Source: Arenibacter arenosicollis
GTDB lineage: Bacteria; Bacteroidota; Bacteroidia; Flavobacteriales; Flavobacteriaceae
DNA: 64,000 bases
Assembly: GCF_014397245.1 (NCBI RefSeq)
Contig: NZ_JACLHY010000001.1
Span: 124,001 to 188,000 of the forward strand
Reading direction: 5' to 3'
The notes beneath the pieces were generated by a model that was not told where the DNA came from, did no database searches, and saw nothing but the letters and a program-made list of their open reading frames with translations. This document shows, piece after piece, positions 43,319-52,099 of the stretch. Made by a program: the position numbers and the translations under genes. Position 1 is the first letter of the stretch; each line of letters opens with the position of its first letter.

Positions 43319-43351
43319 AGCCTAATATTTACTTAGGCGGGTGCAAATATA
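43319..43351 (-). promoter_or_regulatory. rplU promoter box and leader hairpin
   Basis: On the minus strand TATATTTG (43351 to 43344) matches the -7 box; the transcript should start near 43337 with a hairpin GCCTAA-N7-TTAGGC (43320-43338). Placement at the 5' end suggests a role in mRNA stability or L21 autoregulation. Confidence 0.5.
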
Positions 43352-43389
43352 CTCCTAAATCCTTAATCCACAAGTGATTTTTAAGATTT

Positions 43390-43845
43390 TTAAACCGATT
43401 TTCTTTTGAGGTTGTTGGAAGTCTTGAACAATTGCATAAATGAAAGGGTCAACACCAAGGAAGTAGCAAATCCCATAATGGCCACAGTAAAGAACACTAT
43501 ACCTTCAGAAGTATTATAATCCCTAAACCAGACTTTGGAAAGTTTATCCAAAAACCCAAGATTTATTTCAGTAGCGTAAAAGGCGAAAAAAATTGTGAAA
43601 ATCAATGTCCCCACAAAGCCGGTAATAATTCCCGCCGAAAAACCTTTACCATAATTGAAGGCAGGTCCTTCCTTAAGCCTAAAGTATTTTATAGCCTCAT
43701 ATATTCCAAATCCAGTTATTACACCATTAAAAAGGCTGTAAAATATATTTGTATGTAAGTTAAAAAGCGACAACAATAAGAAATAGGCAATTAATGAGCC
43801 ACTAACAGCTATTCCAAACCTAATCGGGAGCGCGTATTGTTTCAT
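43390..43845 (-). CDS. DUF4199 membrane protein
   Basis: A 151-residue membrane protein with four hydrophobic segments, of the Bacteroidota family DUF4199. The KYFRLKEGPAFNYGKGFSAGI segment between helices 2 and 3 is family-typical. Role unknown. It lies upstream of rplU on the same strand, but the -7 box of rplU lies between, so it is separately transcribed. Confidence 0.85.
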   Translation of the reverse strand: MKQYALPIRFGIAVSGSLIAYFLLLSLFNLHTNIFYSLFNGVITGFGIYEAIKYFRLKEGPAFNYGKGFSAGIITGFVGTLIFTIFFAFYATEINLGFLDKLSKVWFRDYNTSEGIVFFTVAIMGFATSLVLTLSFMQLFKTSNNLKRKSV

Positions 43846-44269
43846 TGTTTTAAATTTTCAGGTTATGCATTTAATTTACAGAATTTTAATGATTTATGCA
43901 CGCTAATTAACAAGGAATTGATTTTGAAGTCCGTTTTCTTGACACTCCCTCCATTATCCATTCGTAGACTATGTATTTTAAAGGCATACAAAATCTCCCA
44001 ATCTCTACACACTGTTAATTAAATTTATTTTTCTTGGCTTAAAACCATTGTTTTTGTTCGAGTATCACAGTAATGTATCATAGTGATAACACAACATCCA
44101 CCAATTTCTGTAAAAATGGAATCGAAATACAGCGTACAAAAGCCCCAATTCAGTATCTTTGATTTAGAATAAAAAGTGTGGTGCTGAGCATTTCCATGAG
44201 GGTCGACCCCACTTAAAACTTAACTTAAAAAGTCCTTTTGGCCCTGTGAATTATTATTAAATCTACCCT
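43846..44269. other. Intergenic, 424 bases
   Basis: Divergent gap between DUF4199 and the plus-strand lipoprotein gene. No coding frame with protein-like composition, no strong hairpin and no riboswitch seen; a 61-codon plus-strand frame at 43837-44022 looks accidental. Confidence 0.35.
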
Positions 44270-44689
44270 ATGACAAAAAAAAATCTAATTCTTATTATAT
44301 CCATTTTAATCGCAGTTACCTACTCCTGTAAGGAAAAGAATAATGAAGTTTCCCAAATGAAAGAGGTAATGGCCATTCATGATGAACTAATGCCCAAAAT
44401 GGGGACTATAGGTAAATTGGTCTCGCAATTGGATGAAGACATAACCAATGATGCTTCTTCCAATGACTACGCAGCAGCAAGGGAAGACTTAAAGGCAGCG
44501 CATAAGGCCATGATGGATTGGATGAAAGGCTTTGGCGAGCGTTTTGATGGTGATGAGATATTAAAAGCAAAGGCCTTGACAGATGAAAAACAAAAATGGT
44601 TGGATGAAGAGGAGACCAAAGTCAAAGCCCTCAGAGATCAAATAAATTCGAGTATTAAAAAGGCAGAGGATTTGCTTAAAAGCAATTAA
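44270..44689 (+). CDS. Helical lipoprotein, unknown
   Basis: A 139-residue lipoprotein with lipobox TYSC (Cys near residue 20). The rest is predicted helical, with heptad-like Leu/Ala/Met and many Lys/Glu (EVMAIHDELMPKMG; AAHKAMMDWMKGF). It is probably a periplasmic helical bundle anchored to a membrane. A viral-A-type or DUF fold is possible, but I recognise no family. It converges with gldD nine bases away. Confidence 0.7.
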   Translation: MTKKNLILIISILIAVTYSCKEKNNEVSQMKEVMAIHDELMPKMGTIGKLVSQLDEDITNDASSNDYAAAREDLKAAHKAMMDWMKGFGERFDGDEILKAKALTDEKQKWLDEEETKVKALRDQINSSIKKAEDLLKSN

Positions 44690-44697
44690 TCAGCCTA

Positions 44698-45252
44698 TTA
44701 TTTCTTCCAACGCAAGGATTCAATAATGTTCCGCATATCTTTCTGTAAGTACACCGCTGCAGGCAAAATAGAATCATAATTGGGTTTGGCATAAAAATAC
44801 AAGGATCCGGTTACAAAGTGCTTGGTGCTGTCCGTTACATAAAACTGGGACTGGGAGGCGGCATCACCCTTTATCTCATAATACATTCCATATACCTTAT
44901 GGGGTTCATTCACTACTGGGTCCTCATAAATACCCTCGGCCTTTAACACATGCTCATAGCTTAACTTCTGGGCATCGGTAAGAAGCTTATCCAAATTCCC
45001 GTTTACCTCCTTGTAATTAACAAAAATGGACCCCTTCATTAATGGATAGTCCAAAACAAAGGAAGTATTTGTTTCGGATTTTAATCTGGCCATTTCATTG
45101 TACTTGATAGAAAAGTGCTCGGTTTGTAAAACTTCTTCCTTTCCAGATGGATATTCCAACCTAAGCATTGCCTTGGGCTTGGGCAGAACATCATCTTTAC
45201 ATGCAGTTATAAAACAAACCATAAAAATTAAAAGTCCAATATTAAGCTTCAT
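44698..45252 (-). CDS. gldD: Gliding motility lipoprotein GldD
   Basis: A 184-residue lipoprotein with lipobox ITAC (Cys18), matching GldD in length and in the order of segments: RLEYPSGKEEVL, ..., KGSIFVNYKEVNGNLDKLLTDAQKLSYEHV, and the end AAVYLQKDMRNIIESLRWK. GldD is needed for gliding in Flavobacterium and for the type IX secretion machinery. It follows gldE and overlaps it by 11 bases, the usual arrangement. Confidence 0.93.
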   Translation of the reverse strand: MKLNIGLLIFMVCFITACKDDVLPKPKAMLRLEYPSGKEEVLQTEHFSIKYNEMARLKSETNTSFVLDYPLMKGSIFVNYKEVNGNLDKLLTDAQKLSYEHVLKAEGIYEDPVVNEPHKVYGMYYEIKGDAASQSQFYVTDSTKHFVTGSLYFYAKPNYDSILPAAVYLQKDMRNIIESLRWKK

Positions 45253-46570
45253 GTGGCAATGTAATTTTTATCTGTTTCAATCGTTTTTTATCAAGGCTCT
45301 CCACAACAAATTGATAATCCTTGAATATTACCACCTCTCCCCTTTTAGGAAAGCTTCCGGCAATCTCCAAGACAAAACCCGCTACAGTTTCCGATTCCCC
45401 TTTTTTCTCCTCAAAATCATCTTCATCCTCAATTTTAGCAACTCTATAAAAATCCTTCAAAGCCGTTTTACCATCAAAGACGTAGTTAAAATCGTCCAGT
45501 TTTGAGAAAATTAAATCCTCATCATCAAATTCATCACTAATATCCCCAACAATTTCTTCTATAATATCTTCAAGCGTAACTATCCCGGAGGTACCCCCAT
45601 ATTCATCCACCACAATGGCCAAATGATTTTTCTTGGTCTGGAAATCCAACAATAAATTATCCAATTTTTTGTTCTCCGGAACAAAATAGGGCTCTCGGAT
45701 CAGGGACATCCAATTGAAGGTTTTTCGGTCTATGTAAGGCAAAAGATCCTTAACATAAAGGACCCCCAAAACATTGTCCATATTTTGGGAAAAAACCGGT
45801 ATCCTGGAATAACCATGGGTTTTAATTTCACCTAACACTTCCAAAAATTTCATTTCCTCGTTAAGGGCAAAAATATCAATCCTCGGTCGCATCACCTGTT
45901 TGGTATCCGTATTTCCAAAAGAGACGATCCCCTCTAGAATTTTCTGTTCCTCCACGGTCGTATCTCCCTCTGACGTGAGCTCCAAGGCCTGGGACAAATG
46001 TCCAACGTTCAGGTTGGATTTCTGCTTGCCCAATTTATTGTACAGGTATATCGTGGCAGACCTCATGGGGAGACTTAAAGGGGAAAATAAAAAATCCAAC
46101 ACCTTTAGTGGGTAGGTCATAAAAAAGGCAAAGGTAAATCTATTGCGATTGGCGTATACTTTTGGCAAAATCTCCCCAAACATCAATATTAAAAAGGTGA
46201 CCACTACCACCTCCAAAAGGAAGCGTACAGGTAAAATTCCAAATATAGTATAGGTAATATCGGCGAAAATAGTGTCGCCAATGTTATTGAACAATAATAC
46301 GACCCCAATATTTATGGCATTATTTGCAATTAAAATAGTGGCCAACAGTTTTTTTGGACGGTCCAAAAGTTGAACTACAATTTTCCCTTTGGCCGTCTTT
46401 TTTTCCTCTATTTCATTAACATCGGTTTGGGATAGGCCAAAAAAAGCGACCTCAGCCCCCGAAATAAGGGCAGAACAAAATAACAAAATTAAAAGTATCG
46501 CGATTTTTAGGGCAAAACCGCTATCGATTGCAATAAAATTCAATAATAAACTAAGGGGGTCTGGGTCCAA
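45242..46570 (-). CDS. gldE: Gliding motility-associated protein GldE (CNNM/CorC-like)
   Basis: A 442-residue protein of the HlyC/CorC family: an N-terminal CNNM membrane domain (residues 1-190) with three to four helices, then a CBS pair (about 210-330) and a C-terminal transporter-associated domain. SGAEVAFFGLSQTDVNEIEEKK is the characteristic first part. GldE works with GldD in gliding; other members of the family transport Mg2+ or Co2+, so a cation role is possible. Coupled to gldD by an 11-base overlap. Confidence 0.93.
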   Translation of the reverse strand: MDPDPLSLLLNFIAIDSGFALKIAILLILLFCSALISGAEVAFFGLSQTDVNEIEEKKTAKGKIVVQLLDRPKKLLATILIANNAINIGVVLLFNNIGDTIFADITYTIFGILPVRFLLEVVVVTFLILMFGEILPKVYANRNRFTFAFFMTYPLKVLDFLFSPLSLPMRSATIYLYNKLGKQKSNLNVGHLSQALELTSEGDTTVEEQKILEGIVSFGNTDTKQVMRPRIDIFALNEEMKFLEVLGEIKTHGYSRIPVFSQNMDNVLGVLYVKDLLPYIDRKTFNWMSLIREPYFVPENKKLDNLLLDFQTKKNHLAIVVDEYGGTSGIVTLEDIIEEIVGDISDEFDDEDLIFSKLDDFNYVFDGKTALKDFYRVAKIEDEDDFEEKKGESETVAGFVLEIAGSFPKRGEVVIFKDYQFVVESLDKKRLKQIKITLPHEA

Positions 46571-46595
46571 TAGTCAGTCTTTAAATTTAATTAGT

Positions 46596-47072
46596 CTAAA
46601 ATGGTAGATCATCTTCCTCTTCGGGTCCGTTTGCACCTAGGGGCTCATTAACCTTGTTTGTTGTATTTGTTGTTGCAGATGACCCCTGCTGCGGTTGATT
46701 CTGGTTGCTTGCTTGGGAGTTGGCCGTACTCTCTTTTTTGGTAGTCAAAAAAGTAAAATCCTGAACATGCACCTCGGTGGTATACCTGGTATTACCATCT
46801 TCCCCTTGCCATTGACGGTTTTTAAGTCGCCCTTCCACATATATTTTATCCCCTTTGCTAAGGTACTTTTCACAGATTTCCGCGGCTTTGTTCCTTATTA
46901 CAATATTATGCCAATCCGTATTGGTCACCTTTTCTCCAGTCTGCTTGTTGGTATAGGTTTCATTGGTAGCCAATGGAAATCTTCCAATACAGTTGCCACC
47001 TTCAAAATAGTGCATCTTAACCTCATCTCCCAAATGCCCGATCAGCATTACCTTATTTAGTGTTCCGCTCAT
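46596..47072 (-). CDS. ssb: Single-stranded DNA-binding protein
   Basis: A 158-residue SSB. The OB-fold is at residues 1-110 (MSGTLNKVMLIGHLGDEVKM; TDWHNIVIRNKAAEICEKYLSKGDKIYVEGRL) and a Gln/Ser/Asn-rich linker leads to the acidic tip EEEDDLPF. In a conserved block with mutY upstream and gldE downstream. The DUF3127 protein at 16604 ends with the same DDLPF tip. Confidence 0.96.
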   Translation of the reverse strand: MSGTLNKVMLIGHLGDEVKMHYFEGGNCIGRFPLATNETYTNKQTGEKVTNTDWHNIVIRNKAAEICEKYLSKGDKIYVEGRLKNRQWQGEDGNTRYTTEVHVQDFTFLTTKKESTANSQASNQNQPQQGSSATTNTTNKVNEPLGANGPEEEDDLPF

Positions 47073-47088
47073 AACTCAAATTATACTT

Positions 47089-47096
47089 CAAAGGTA
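47089..47096 (-). promoter_or_regulatory. -7 box of ssb promoter
   Basis: TACCTTTG on the minus strand, 16 bases before the ssb ATG, so the leader would be about 10 bases. Confidence 0.45.
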
Positions 47097-48134
47097 CTAA
47101 ATTTTAAACGTTTTTATAAAATCTGCAATTAAAACTGGAACAGGATATTTATGAAGTTCAGCTATTTGTATTCCATTTTCCAGATTGGAGTCAAAGGTGA
47201 TGATCCAAAACCTAGTGTGCAAATGTTGATGGGAAAGTTTATGAACTATTTTATTTTCATTGTACAAGTATATTTCCGAAGGTTCTTCCAAGGTAATATA
47301 TTCTCCAAGATTTTGGGCCACTTCTGCTTGCTCTATGTACTTTTCCGTTTCCAACAACGGGAATTGGTACAAATTTTGCCAAATTCCACTCCCCTTTCTT
47401 TGCTGCAATAAGGTTTGCTTATTTTCGTCTACCAGGACCAAATAATTAAAATAACGATTACGAACCTTATTCTTTTTAATTTTCACAGGTAGACCATCAA
47501 TGTTGTTGGTCGCAAAAGCCACACAGCTTTCCCGTAAAGGACAAATTCCACACTCTGGACTTTTGGGAGTACATTGTAGGGCACCAAATTCCATTATCCC
47601 CTGATTATAATCCCTAATGTTAGTGACATCCATGACTTTTTTGGCCAATTCCTTAAAATAAAGAATCCCCTCGGAACTATTAATAGGCAGGTCCACTCCA
47701 TAATAACGGGCCAAAACCCTATATACATTTCCATCCACCACGGCCTCTGGTAGATTGAAACAGATAGAAGCAATTGCACTGGCTGTATAATCGCCAATTC
47801 CTTTAAGTTTCAAAAGCTCTTTATAGGTATTTGGAAACCTGCCATTATATTTTTCAGAAATTATTTTTGCAGTGGCATGTAAATTTCTTGCCCTCGAATA
47901 ATACCCCAATCCTTGCCATAATTTAAGAACCTGTTCCTCTGGTGCTCCTGCCAAATCCTGCACTTTCGGAAAGGCCTCCACAAACTTTAAATAATAAGGT
48001 ATACCTTGCGCCACACGGGTCTGTTGTAGCATTATTTCAGACAGCCAAATAAGATAGGGGTCATGGGTTTTTCTCCATGGAAGAAGTCTCTTATTAACAT
48101 GGTACCACTCTAAAATTATTCTGGAAAAATTCAT
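47097..48134 (-). CDS. mutY: A/G-specific adenine DNA glycosylase
   Basis: A 345-residue MutY, which removes adenine mispaired with 8-oxoguanine. The catalytic helix-hairpin-helix region LKLKGIGDYTASAIAS and VDGNVYRVLARYYG are present, then the 4Fe-4S cluster loop with C-x6-C-x2-C-x5-C (CTPKSPECGICPLRESC). The C-terminal third is the NUDIX-like 8-oxoG recognition domain. Its 3' end lies 25 bases before the ssb start. A TACTTTTG box at 48153-48160 on the minus strand could be its promoter. Confidence 0.95.
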   Translation of the reverse strand: MNFSRIILEWYHVNKRLLPWRKTHDPYLIWLSEIMLQQTRVAQGIPYYLKFVEAFPKVQDLAGAPEEQVLKLWQGLGYYSRARNLHATAKIISEKYNGRFPNTYKELLKLKGIGDYTASAIASICFNLPEAVVDGNVYRVLARYYGVDLPINSSEGILYFKELAKKVMDVTNIRDYNQGIMEFGALQCTPKSPECGICPLRESCVAFATNNIDGLPVKIKKNKVRNRYFNYLVLVDENKQTLLQQRKGSGIWQNLYQFPLLETEKYIEQAEVAQNLGEYITLEEPSEIYLYNENKIVHKLSHQHLHTRFWIITFDSNLENGIQIAELHKYPVPVLIADFIKTFKI

Positions 48135-48216
48135 TTAACAGGGAATAATTTACAAAAGTAACGGTTTACTAACTTAAAATTAAGTTCCTTAGCAATGAAA
48201 GATTCAATTTAATTCA

Positions 48217-48224
48217 TATATTTG
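48217..48224 (+). promoter_or_regulatory. -7 box of HU gene promoter
   Basis: TATATTTG matches TAnnTTTG, 42 bases before the ATG of the HU gene. Confidence 0.5.
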
Positions 48225-48265
48225 CATCCCGAAAAAAAAATTCTTTAGAAATTTATTTAGTTAAA

Positions 48266-48556
48266 ATGACGAAAGCGGAAATTGTAACGAAAATCTCAGA
48301 AAAACTGGGAATTGAAAAAGGAGATGTGCAAGCAACTGTGGAATCTTTCATGGATGAAGTTAAAACATCTTTAGAAAGCGGAGACAACGTATACTTAAGA
48401 GGTTTCGGCAGTTTTATCATTAAAACAAGAGCTGAAAAAACAGGTAGGAATATTTCCAAGAATACTACCATAAAAATCCCCGCACACAACATCCCTGCCT
48501 TTAAACCGGCAAAGGTTTTTGTTGAAGGAGTAAAGAGTAATGTACAAGTCAAATAA
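48266..48556 (+). CDS. HU/IHF-family DNA-binding protein
   Basis: A 96-residue nucleoid protein. The N-terminal helices (MTKAEIVTKISEKLGIEKGD) lead to VYLRGFGSFIIKTRAEKTGRNISKNTTIKIPAHNIPAFKPAK, the DNA-bending arm with the conserved RGFGSF and Pro at the tip region. It forms a dimer and bends DNA. Followed by the 29-residue basic protein gene and rng, a conserved Bacteroidota neighbourhood. Confidence 0.93.
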   Translation: MTKAEIVTKISEKLGIEKGDVQATVESFMDEVKTSLESGDNVYLRGFGSFIIKTRAEKTGRNISKNTTIKIPAHNIPAFKPAKVFVEGVKSNVQVK

Positions 48557-48586
48557 AATAATATTAATCTAAAAAAATAGACCTCT

Positions 48587-48676
48587 ATGCCTAGTGGTAA
48601 AAAAAGAAAAAGACATAAGGTAGCTACCCACAAGCGCAAGAAGCGCAGGAGAGCTAACCGACACAAGAAAAAGTAG
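48587..48676 (+). CDS. 29-residue Lys/Arg/His-rich protein, probable ribosome-associated
   Basis: A 30-codon frame between HU and rng encodes MPSGKKRKRHKVATHKRKKR... ending in RANRHKKK. Nearly every residue is basic. Such composition is typical of small ribosomal proteins (for example bL34, bTHX). I recall similar small basic proteins conserved in Bacteroidota next to HU and rng, and a flavobacterial ribosome-specific protein named bL38 has been described; I cannot confirm that this is the same. Its terminator overlaps the stop codon region, so it ends the HU transcript. Confidence 0.78.
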   Translation: MPSGKKRKRHKVATHKRKKRRRANRHKKK

Positions 48677-48700
48677 TTGTATCAACTACTTTTTCCTTTT
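48668..48700 (+). terminator. Terminator overlapping the small basic gene stop
   Basis: Perfect 12-base stem AAAAAGTAGTTG / CAACTACTTTTT (48668-48679, 48683-48694) with loop TAT. The TAG stop at 48674-48676 is inside the left arm. T-rich tail follows. Confidence 0.85.
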
Positions 48701-48829
48701 ATACGTTCCTTGACATAGAAATTCGTAAAAGAATTTCGACGGGTTTACACAACCTGTACAAATTATTGTTTAATCATTTGTCCCCGCTCGAGAATTATTG
48801 AGTGGCAGGATGAATATAAATTAATTCAG

Positions 48830-50377
48830 GTGAATAGAGAATTAATCGTAAGATCTAGTTCCAATGCCATTGATTTTGCCTTGCTAAAGGATGGAAAACT
48901 CACTGAATTGCACAAAGAAGAAGACAGTAACGACTTTGCCGTAGGCGATATTTTAATTGCCAAGGTTAGAAAGCCGGTAACTGGACTAAATGCAGCCTTC
49001 GTAAATGTAGGGTACGAGAAAGATGCCTTTCTACATTACCACGATTTAGGGCCACAACTAGCTTCTATGTTGAAATTCATTAAAAAAGTTAGCACTGGAA
49101 AACTTAAGGACTATTCCTTAAACAATTTTCAGTTTGAAGAAGATATTGACAAAAATGGTAGCATCACTGATGTTATTAAAGCCAATCAATCTTTACTGGT
49201 ACAAATAGTAAAGGAACCCATTTCCACAAAAGGACCTCGAATAAGCTCTGAACTTTCCATAGCTGGCCGTTACTTGGTCATGGTCCCTTTTTCCGATCGC
49301 GTATCGGTTTCTCAAAAAATCGAAAGCAAAGAAGAAAAAGATAGGCTAAAAAGACTCGTCAGGAGTATTAAGCCTAAAGGGTTTGGCGTTATTATCCGAA
49401 CAGTAGCAGAAGGTAAAAAAGTTGCAGAACTAGACAAAGACTTACAAAATTTACTGAACAAGTGGTCAGTAATGTGCGACAAAATTCAAAAAGCACCACA
49501 TCCATCCAAAGTTTTGGTTGAGCTCACTAGAGCTTCCTCCATTCTTAGAGATGTTTTTAATGATTCCTTTACTGGAATTCATGTTGATGATGAAACGCTT
49601 TTTGAACAAGTAAAAGATTATGTGCATGAAATTGCACCCGAAAAAGAATCTATTGTAAAGTTGTATAATTCTTCTGTGCCCATTTTTGAAAAATTTGGGA
49701 TAGAAAGACAAATAAAAACTTCATTTGGCCGTACGGCTTCCATGAGCAAAGGTGCTTATTTAATTATTGAACATACGGAAGCACTTCACGTTATAGACGT
49801 TAACAGTGGTAACCGTTCCAATAAAGCCAAAAATCAGGAAGACACAGCCCTTGAAGTAAATTTATTGGCCGCCTCAGAAATCGCAAGACAATTGCGACTT
49901 CGCGATATGGGAGGAATCATCGTCGTAGACTTTATCGACATGGGCAAAGGCGAACACAGAAGACGCCTTTTTGATCACCTTAGGGATGAGATGAAAGACG
50001 ACAGGGCCAAACACAAAATACTGCCCCCAAGTAAGTTTGGACTCATACAAATTACAAGACAACGGGTTAGACCCGAAATGAACATTAAAACAAGTGAGGA
50101 AAATCCAAATGGCTCTGGCCAGGAGGTTGAAGCTCCAATTGTTTTGATCGACAAGATAAATTCAGATCTGGAAAAGCTCTTAAAAGGTCCGGCAAAAGAT
50201 GATGGAATCATTTTAAACATACATCCATTTATTGCCGCTTATTTAACCAAAGGGTTTCCATCCATACGTTCCAAATGGTTTTTGGAACATAAAAGATGGG
50301 TTAAAATACAACCCAGGGATGCCTATACTTATCTTGAATATCGTTTTAAGAACAAAGACGGTAAAACCATATACTAA
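48830..50377 (+). CDS. rng: Ribonuclease E/G family protein
   Basis: A 515-residue RNase G-type enzyme (S1 domain, RNase H-like, and catalytic DNase-I-like domains) used in mRNA decay and rRNA 5' processing. The S1-like part begins IVRSSSNAIDFALLKDGKL; catalytic motifs include the Asp pair region IIVVDFIDM and EHTEALHVIDVNSGNRSNK. There is no long C-terminal scaffold as in RNase E. The start is GTG at 48830, which fits the family opening MNRELIVRSS. A copy of its 3' end stands 492 bases downstream. Confidence 0.94.
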   Translation: MNRELIVRSSSNAIDFALLKDGKLTELHKEEDSNDFAVGDILIAKVRKPVTGLNAAFVNVGYEKDAFLHYHDLGPQLASMLKFIKKVSTGKLKDYSLNNFQFEEDIDKNGSITDVIKANQSLLVQIVKEPISTKGPRISSELSIAGRYLVMVPFSDRVSVSQKIESKEEKDRLKRLVRSIKPKGFGVIIRTVAEGKKVAELDKDLQNLLNKWSVMCDKIQKAPHPSKVLVELTRASSILRDVFNDSFTGIHVDDETLFEQVKDYVHEIAPEKESIVKLYNSSVPIFEKFGIERQIKTSFGRTASMSKGAYLIIEHTEALHVIDVNSGNRSNKAKNQEDTALEVNLLAASEIARQLRLRDMGGIIVVDFIDMGKGEHRRRLFDHLRDEMKDDRAKHKILPPSKFGLIQITRQRVRPEMNIKTSEENPNGSGQEVEAPIVLIDKINSDLEKLLKGPAKDDGIILNIHPFIAAYLTKGFPSIRSKWFLEHKRWVKIQPRDAYTYLEYRFKNKDGKTIY

Positions 50378-50383
50378 TGAATA

Positions 50384-50415
50384 AGCGACTTCCAAAACGG
50401 AGTCGCTTTTTTTGT
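50384..50415 (+). terminator. Terminator of rng
   Basis: Stem GCGACTTCC / GGAGTCGC (one bulged T) followed by TTTTTTTG. The same hairpin recurs at 50876-50908 in the duplicated copy. Confidence 0.85.
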
Positions 50416-50418
50416 TTT

Positions 50419-50792
50419 AATATGTATTGATTATGGTTGTACGTTTAGGTGTCAATAAAAACATTGGAACAGGATTGTTTACAGCTTGGCTAATGCCAGA
50501 CTATTAGGAGTAAAATTATCCCAAGAACCATTTACCACTATAAAATTATTCTTTCATTTTCTTTGCTTGTCCAAAGAAAACGAAACAAAAGAAAAGACAC
50601 TCCTTCATTATGTGTCCCCAAAAATCTTGGGATTTTTGTGACCGGTGGCCCGGCCTAAATTATTTCCCAGGCTTCAATAATTCTTCACGGCCACGCCTCC
50701 TACACTACAGAAGGAGATCGGCCCACAAGACGCTATTTACTTCTAAGGCAAAAGTTTTCAGTAGATAAAAAGGCTTTGTTGTTTTCCAAATC
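50419..50792. other. 374-base insert between two copies of the rng 3' end
   Basis: This segment lies between the real rng end and its copy. It carries no convincing gene. It contains a degraded repeat with ATTATTCTTTCATTTTCTTTGCTTG and GAAAACGAAACAAAAGAAAAGACAC at 50545-50605, related to the sequence at 42048-42230. Its layout, flanked by a 118-base direct repeat, suggests a mobile or recombination event. Confidence 0.55.
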
Positions 50793-50910
50793 TTAAAATT
50801 CAACCCAGGGATGCCTATACTTATCTTGAAAATCGTTTTAAGAACAAAGACGGTAAAACCATATACTAATGAAAAAGCGACTTCCAAAACGGAGTCGCTT
50901 TTTTTGTTTG
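50793..50910 (+). pseudogene. Duplicated 3' end of rng with terminator
   Basis: Matches 50301-50418 with 3 mismatches in about 118 bases: the last 25 codons of rng, the stop, and the terminator. No start or upstream rng sequence exists, so it cannot be a gene. Strong evidence for a direct repeat flanking the insert. Confidence 0.9.
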
Positions 50911-50945
50911 CAAACTTTTAAATTTCCTATAATTACAACCTCAAA

Positions 50946-51884
50946 TTACTTCACCCTAGGTGTAACCACAATATTTCTAAATTCTATTGGACCATGATCG
51001 CCCTGAAAGTACAATGGCCCTGGCTCACCCTCCTTACTATCCAAAGCTCCTCCAGTAATTCCGGGGATTATTTGGTCGCTAATTACCGTAGTTCCGTTAG
51101 CCACAACTGTAACCCTTCTCCCTATCAAGGTAATATCATATTCCTGCCATTCGCCGGCAGCCTTGGCTACCACCTCATTAGGTGTAAGAAAGCCATATAC
51201 GCCACTATATTCCACATCTGAAGGTTCTGCTCCTTGACTATCGGTTATCTGCACCTCGTAGCGTCCCCGTAGATAAACCCCACTATTACTACCCTTGGGA
51301 TATTTAAATTCCAAATGCAATTTAAAATCATCGAATTTTTGCTCAGATACCAAATTGGACCCGGATTTAGGACTTTTTAACTCTCCCGCATCTACAATCC
51401 ACTGGTTTTCACCCATGGCCTGCCATCCACTTAAATCCTTTCCGTTGAATAATTTAATAGGCTTGCCCCACTTCGGATTTTTGCTATGCTCCAATTTAGG
51501 GGCACGCGTAGCCACCCAATTGTAAGTTTGGCCATTGGTATACAACATGGTCCCCTTTAATTCATCACCGCTCATAGTGCCTTCAAATTCCATATTACGA
51601 TCACCACTTTCCCATTGCGGAGGAATGGCGAAACTAAATTTCCCATCATTCATTTTTACTTCAGCAATAGGACGGGCACTACCCATGGCATATACGAACC
51701 TTCCTACCAAAGTACGACTACCGGAGTGACGGATTTCCAACCAGGAAGGAAGTTCTTCCCCATCTTGGGAAATAACCATATCCCAGCGTCCCTCTATCGG
51801 GTTTATTTGCTGGGCAAAAGTCAAAGTAGTAAATGCCAGTAAAAGGCTCAGTGCTACTACACACGTCTTAAATTTATTAATCAT
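50946..51884 (-). CDS. DUF1080 protein with N-terminal beta domain
   Basis: A 312-residue exported protein with a signal peptide (to about residue 24, TFAQ). Residues 27-130 form a lipocalin-like beta domain (GRWDMVISQDGEELPSW); residues 140-310 form the DUF1080 domain (FNGKDLSGWQAMGENQW ... SNSGVYLRGRYEVQITDSQGA ... GPIEFRNIVVTP). DUF1080 domains cleave 3-keto-glycosides in studied cases. It is a monocistronic gene, unlike the DUF1080 gene at 22895. Confidence 0.86.
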   Translation of the reverse strand: MINKFKTCVVALSLLLAFTTLTFAQQINPIEGRWDMVISQDGEELPSWLEIRHSGSRTLVGRFVYAMGSARPIAEVKMNDGKFSFAIPPQWESGDRNMEFEGTMSGDELKGTMLYTNGQTYNWVATRAPKLEHSKNPKWGKPIKLFNGKDLSGWQAMGENQWIVDAGELKSPKSGSNLVSEQKFDDFKLHLEFKYPKGSNSGVYLRGRYEVQITDSQGAEPSDVEYSGVYGFLTPNEVVAKAAGEWQEYDITLIGRRVTVVANGTTVISDQIIPGITGGALDSKEGEPGPLYFQGDHGPIEFRNIVVTPRVK

Positions 51885-52099
51885 TTTGGAGATTGTTTTT
51901 ATGAATCGTAAATATAATTACATTATACCTAGTTCACCAATATAACCCCTCAAAATAACCACACTTATGGCCTAGTAACTTTAAGACATTGAAAAAATAA
52001 GAGGGTAGCTTTATCAATACCGTAAAGCACCGTATATTTACAGCATTGCTCCCACAAAATCAACTGGTGCAATAGACAAACAAGAGCCTTATTGACCGA

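Noticed and set aside
43837..44022. 61-codon plus-strand frame
   Set aside because: Starts in the leader of the DUF4199 gene, no signal or family features, and composition is that of random AT-rich DNA.
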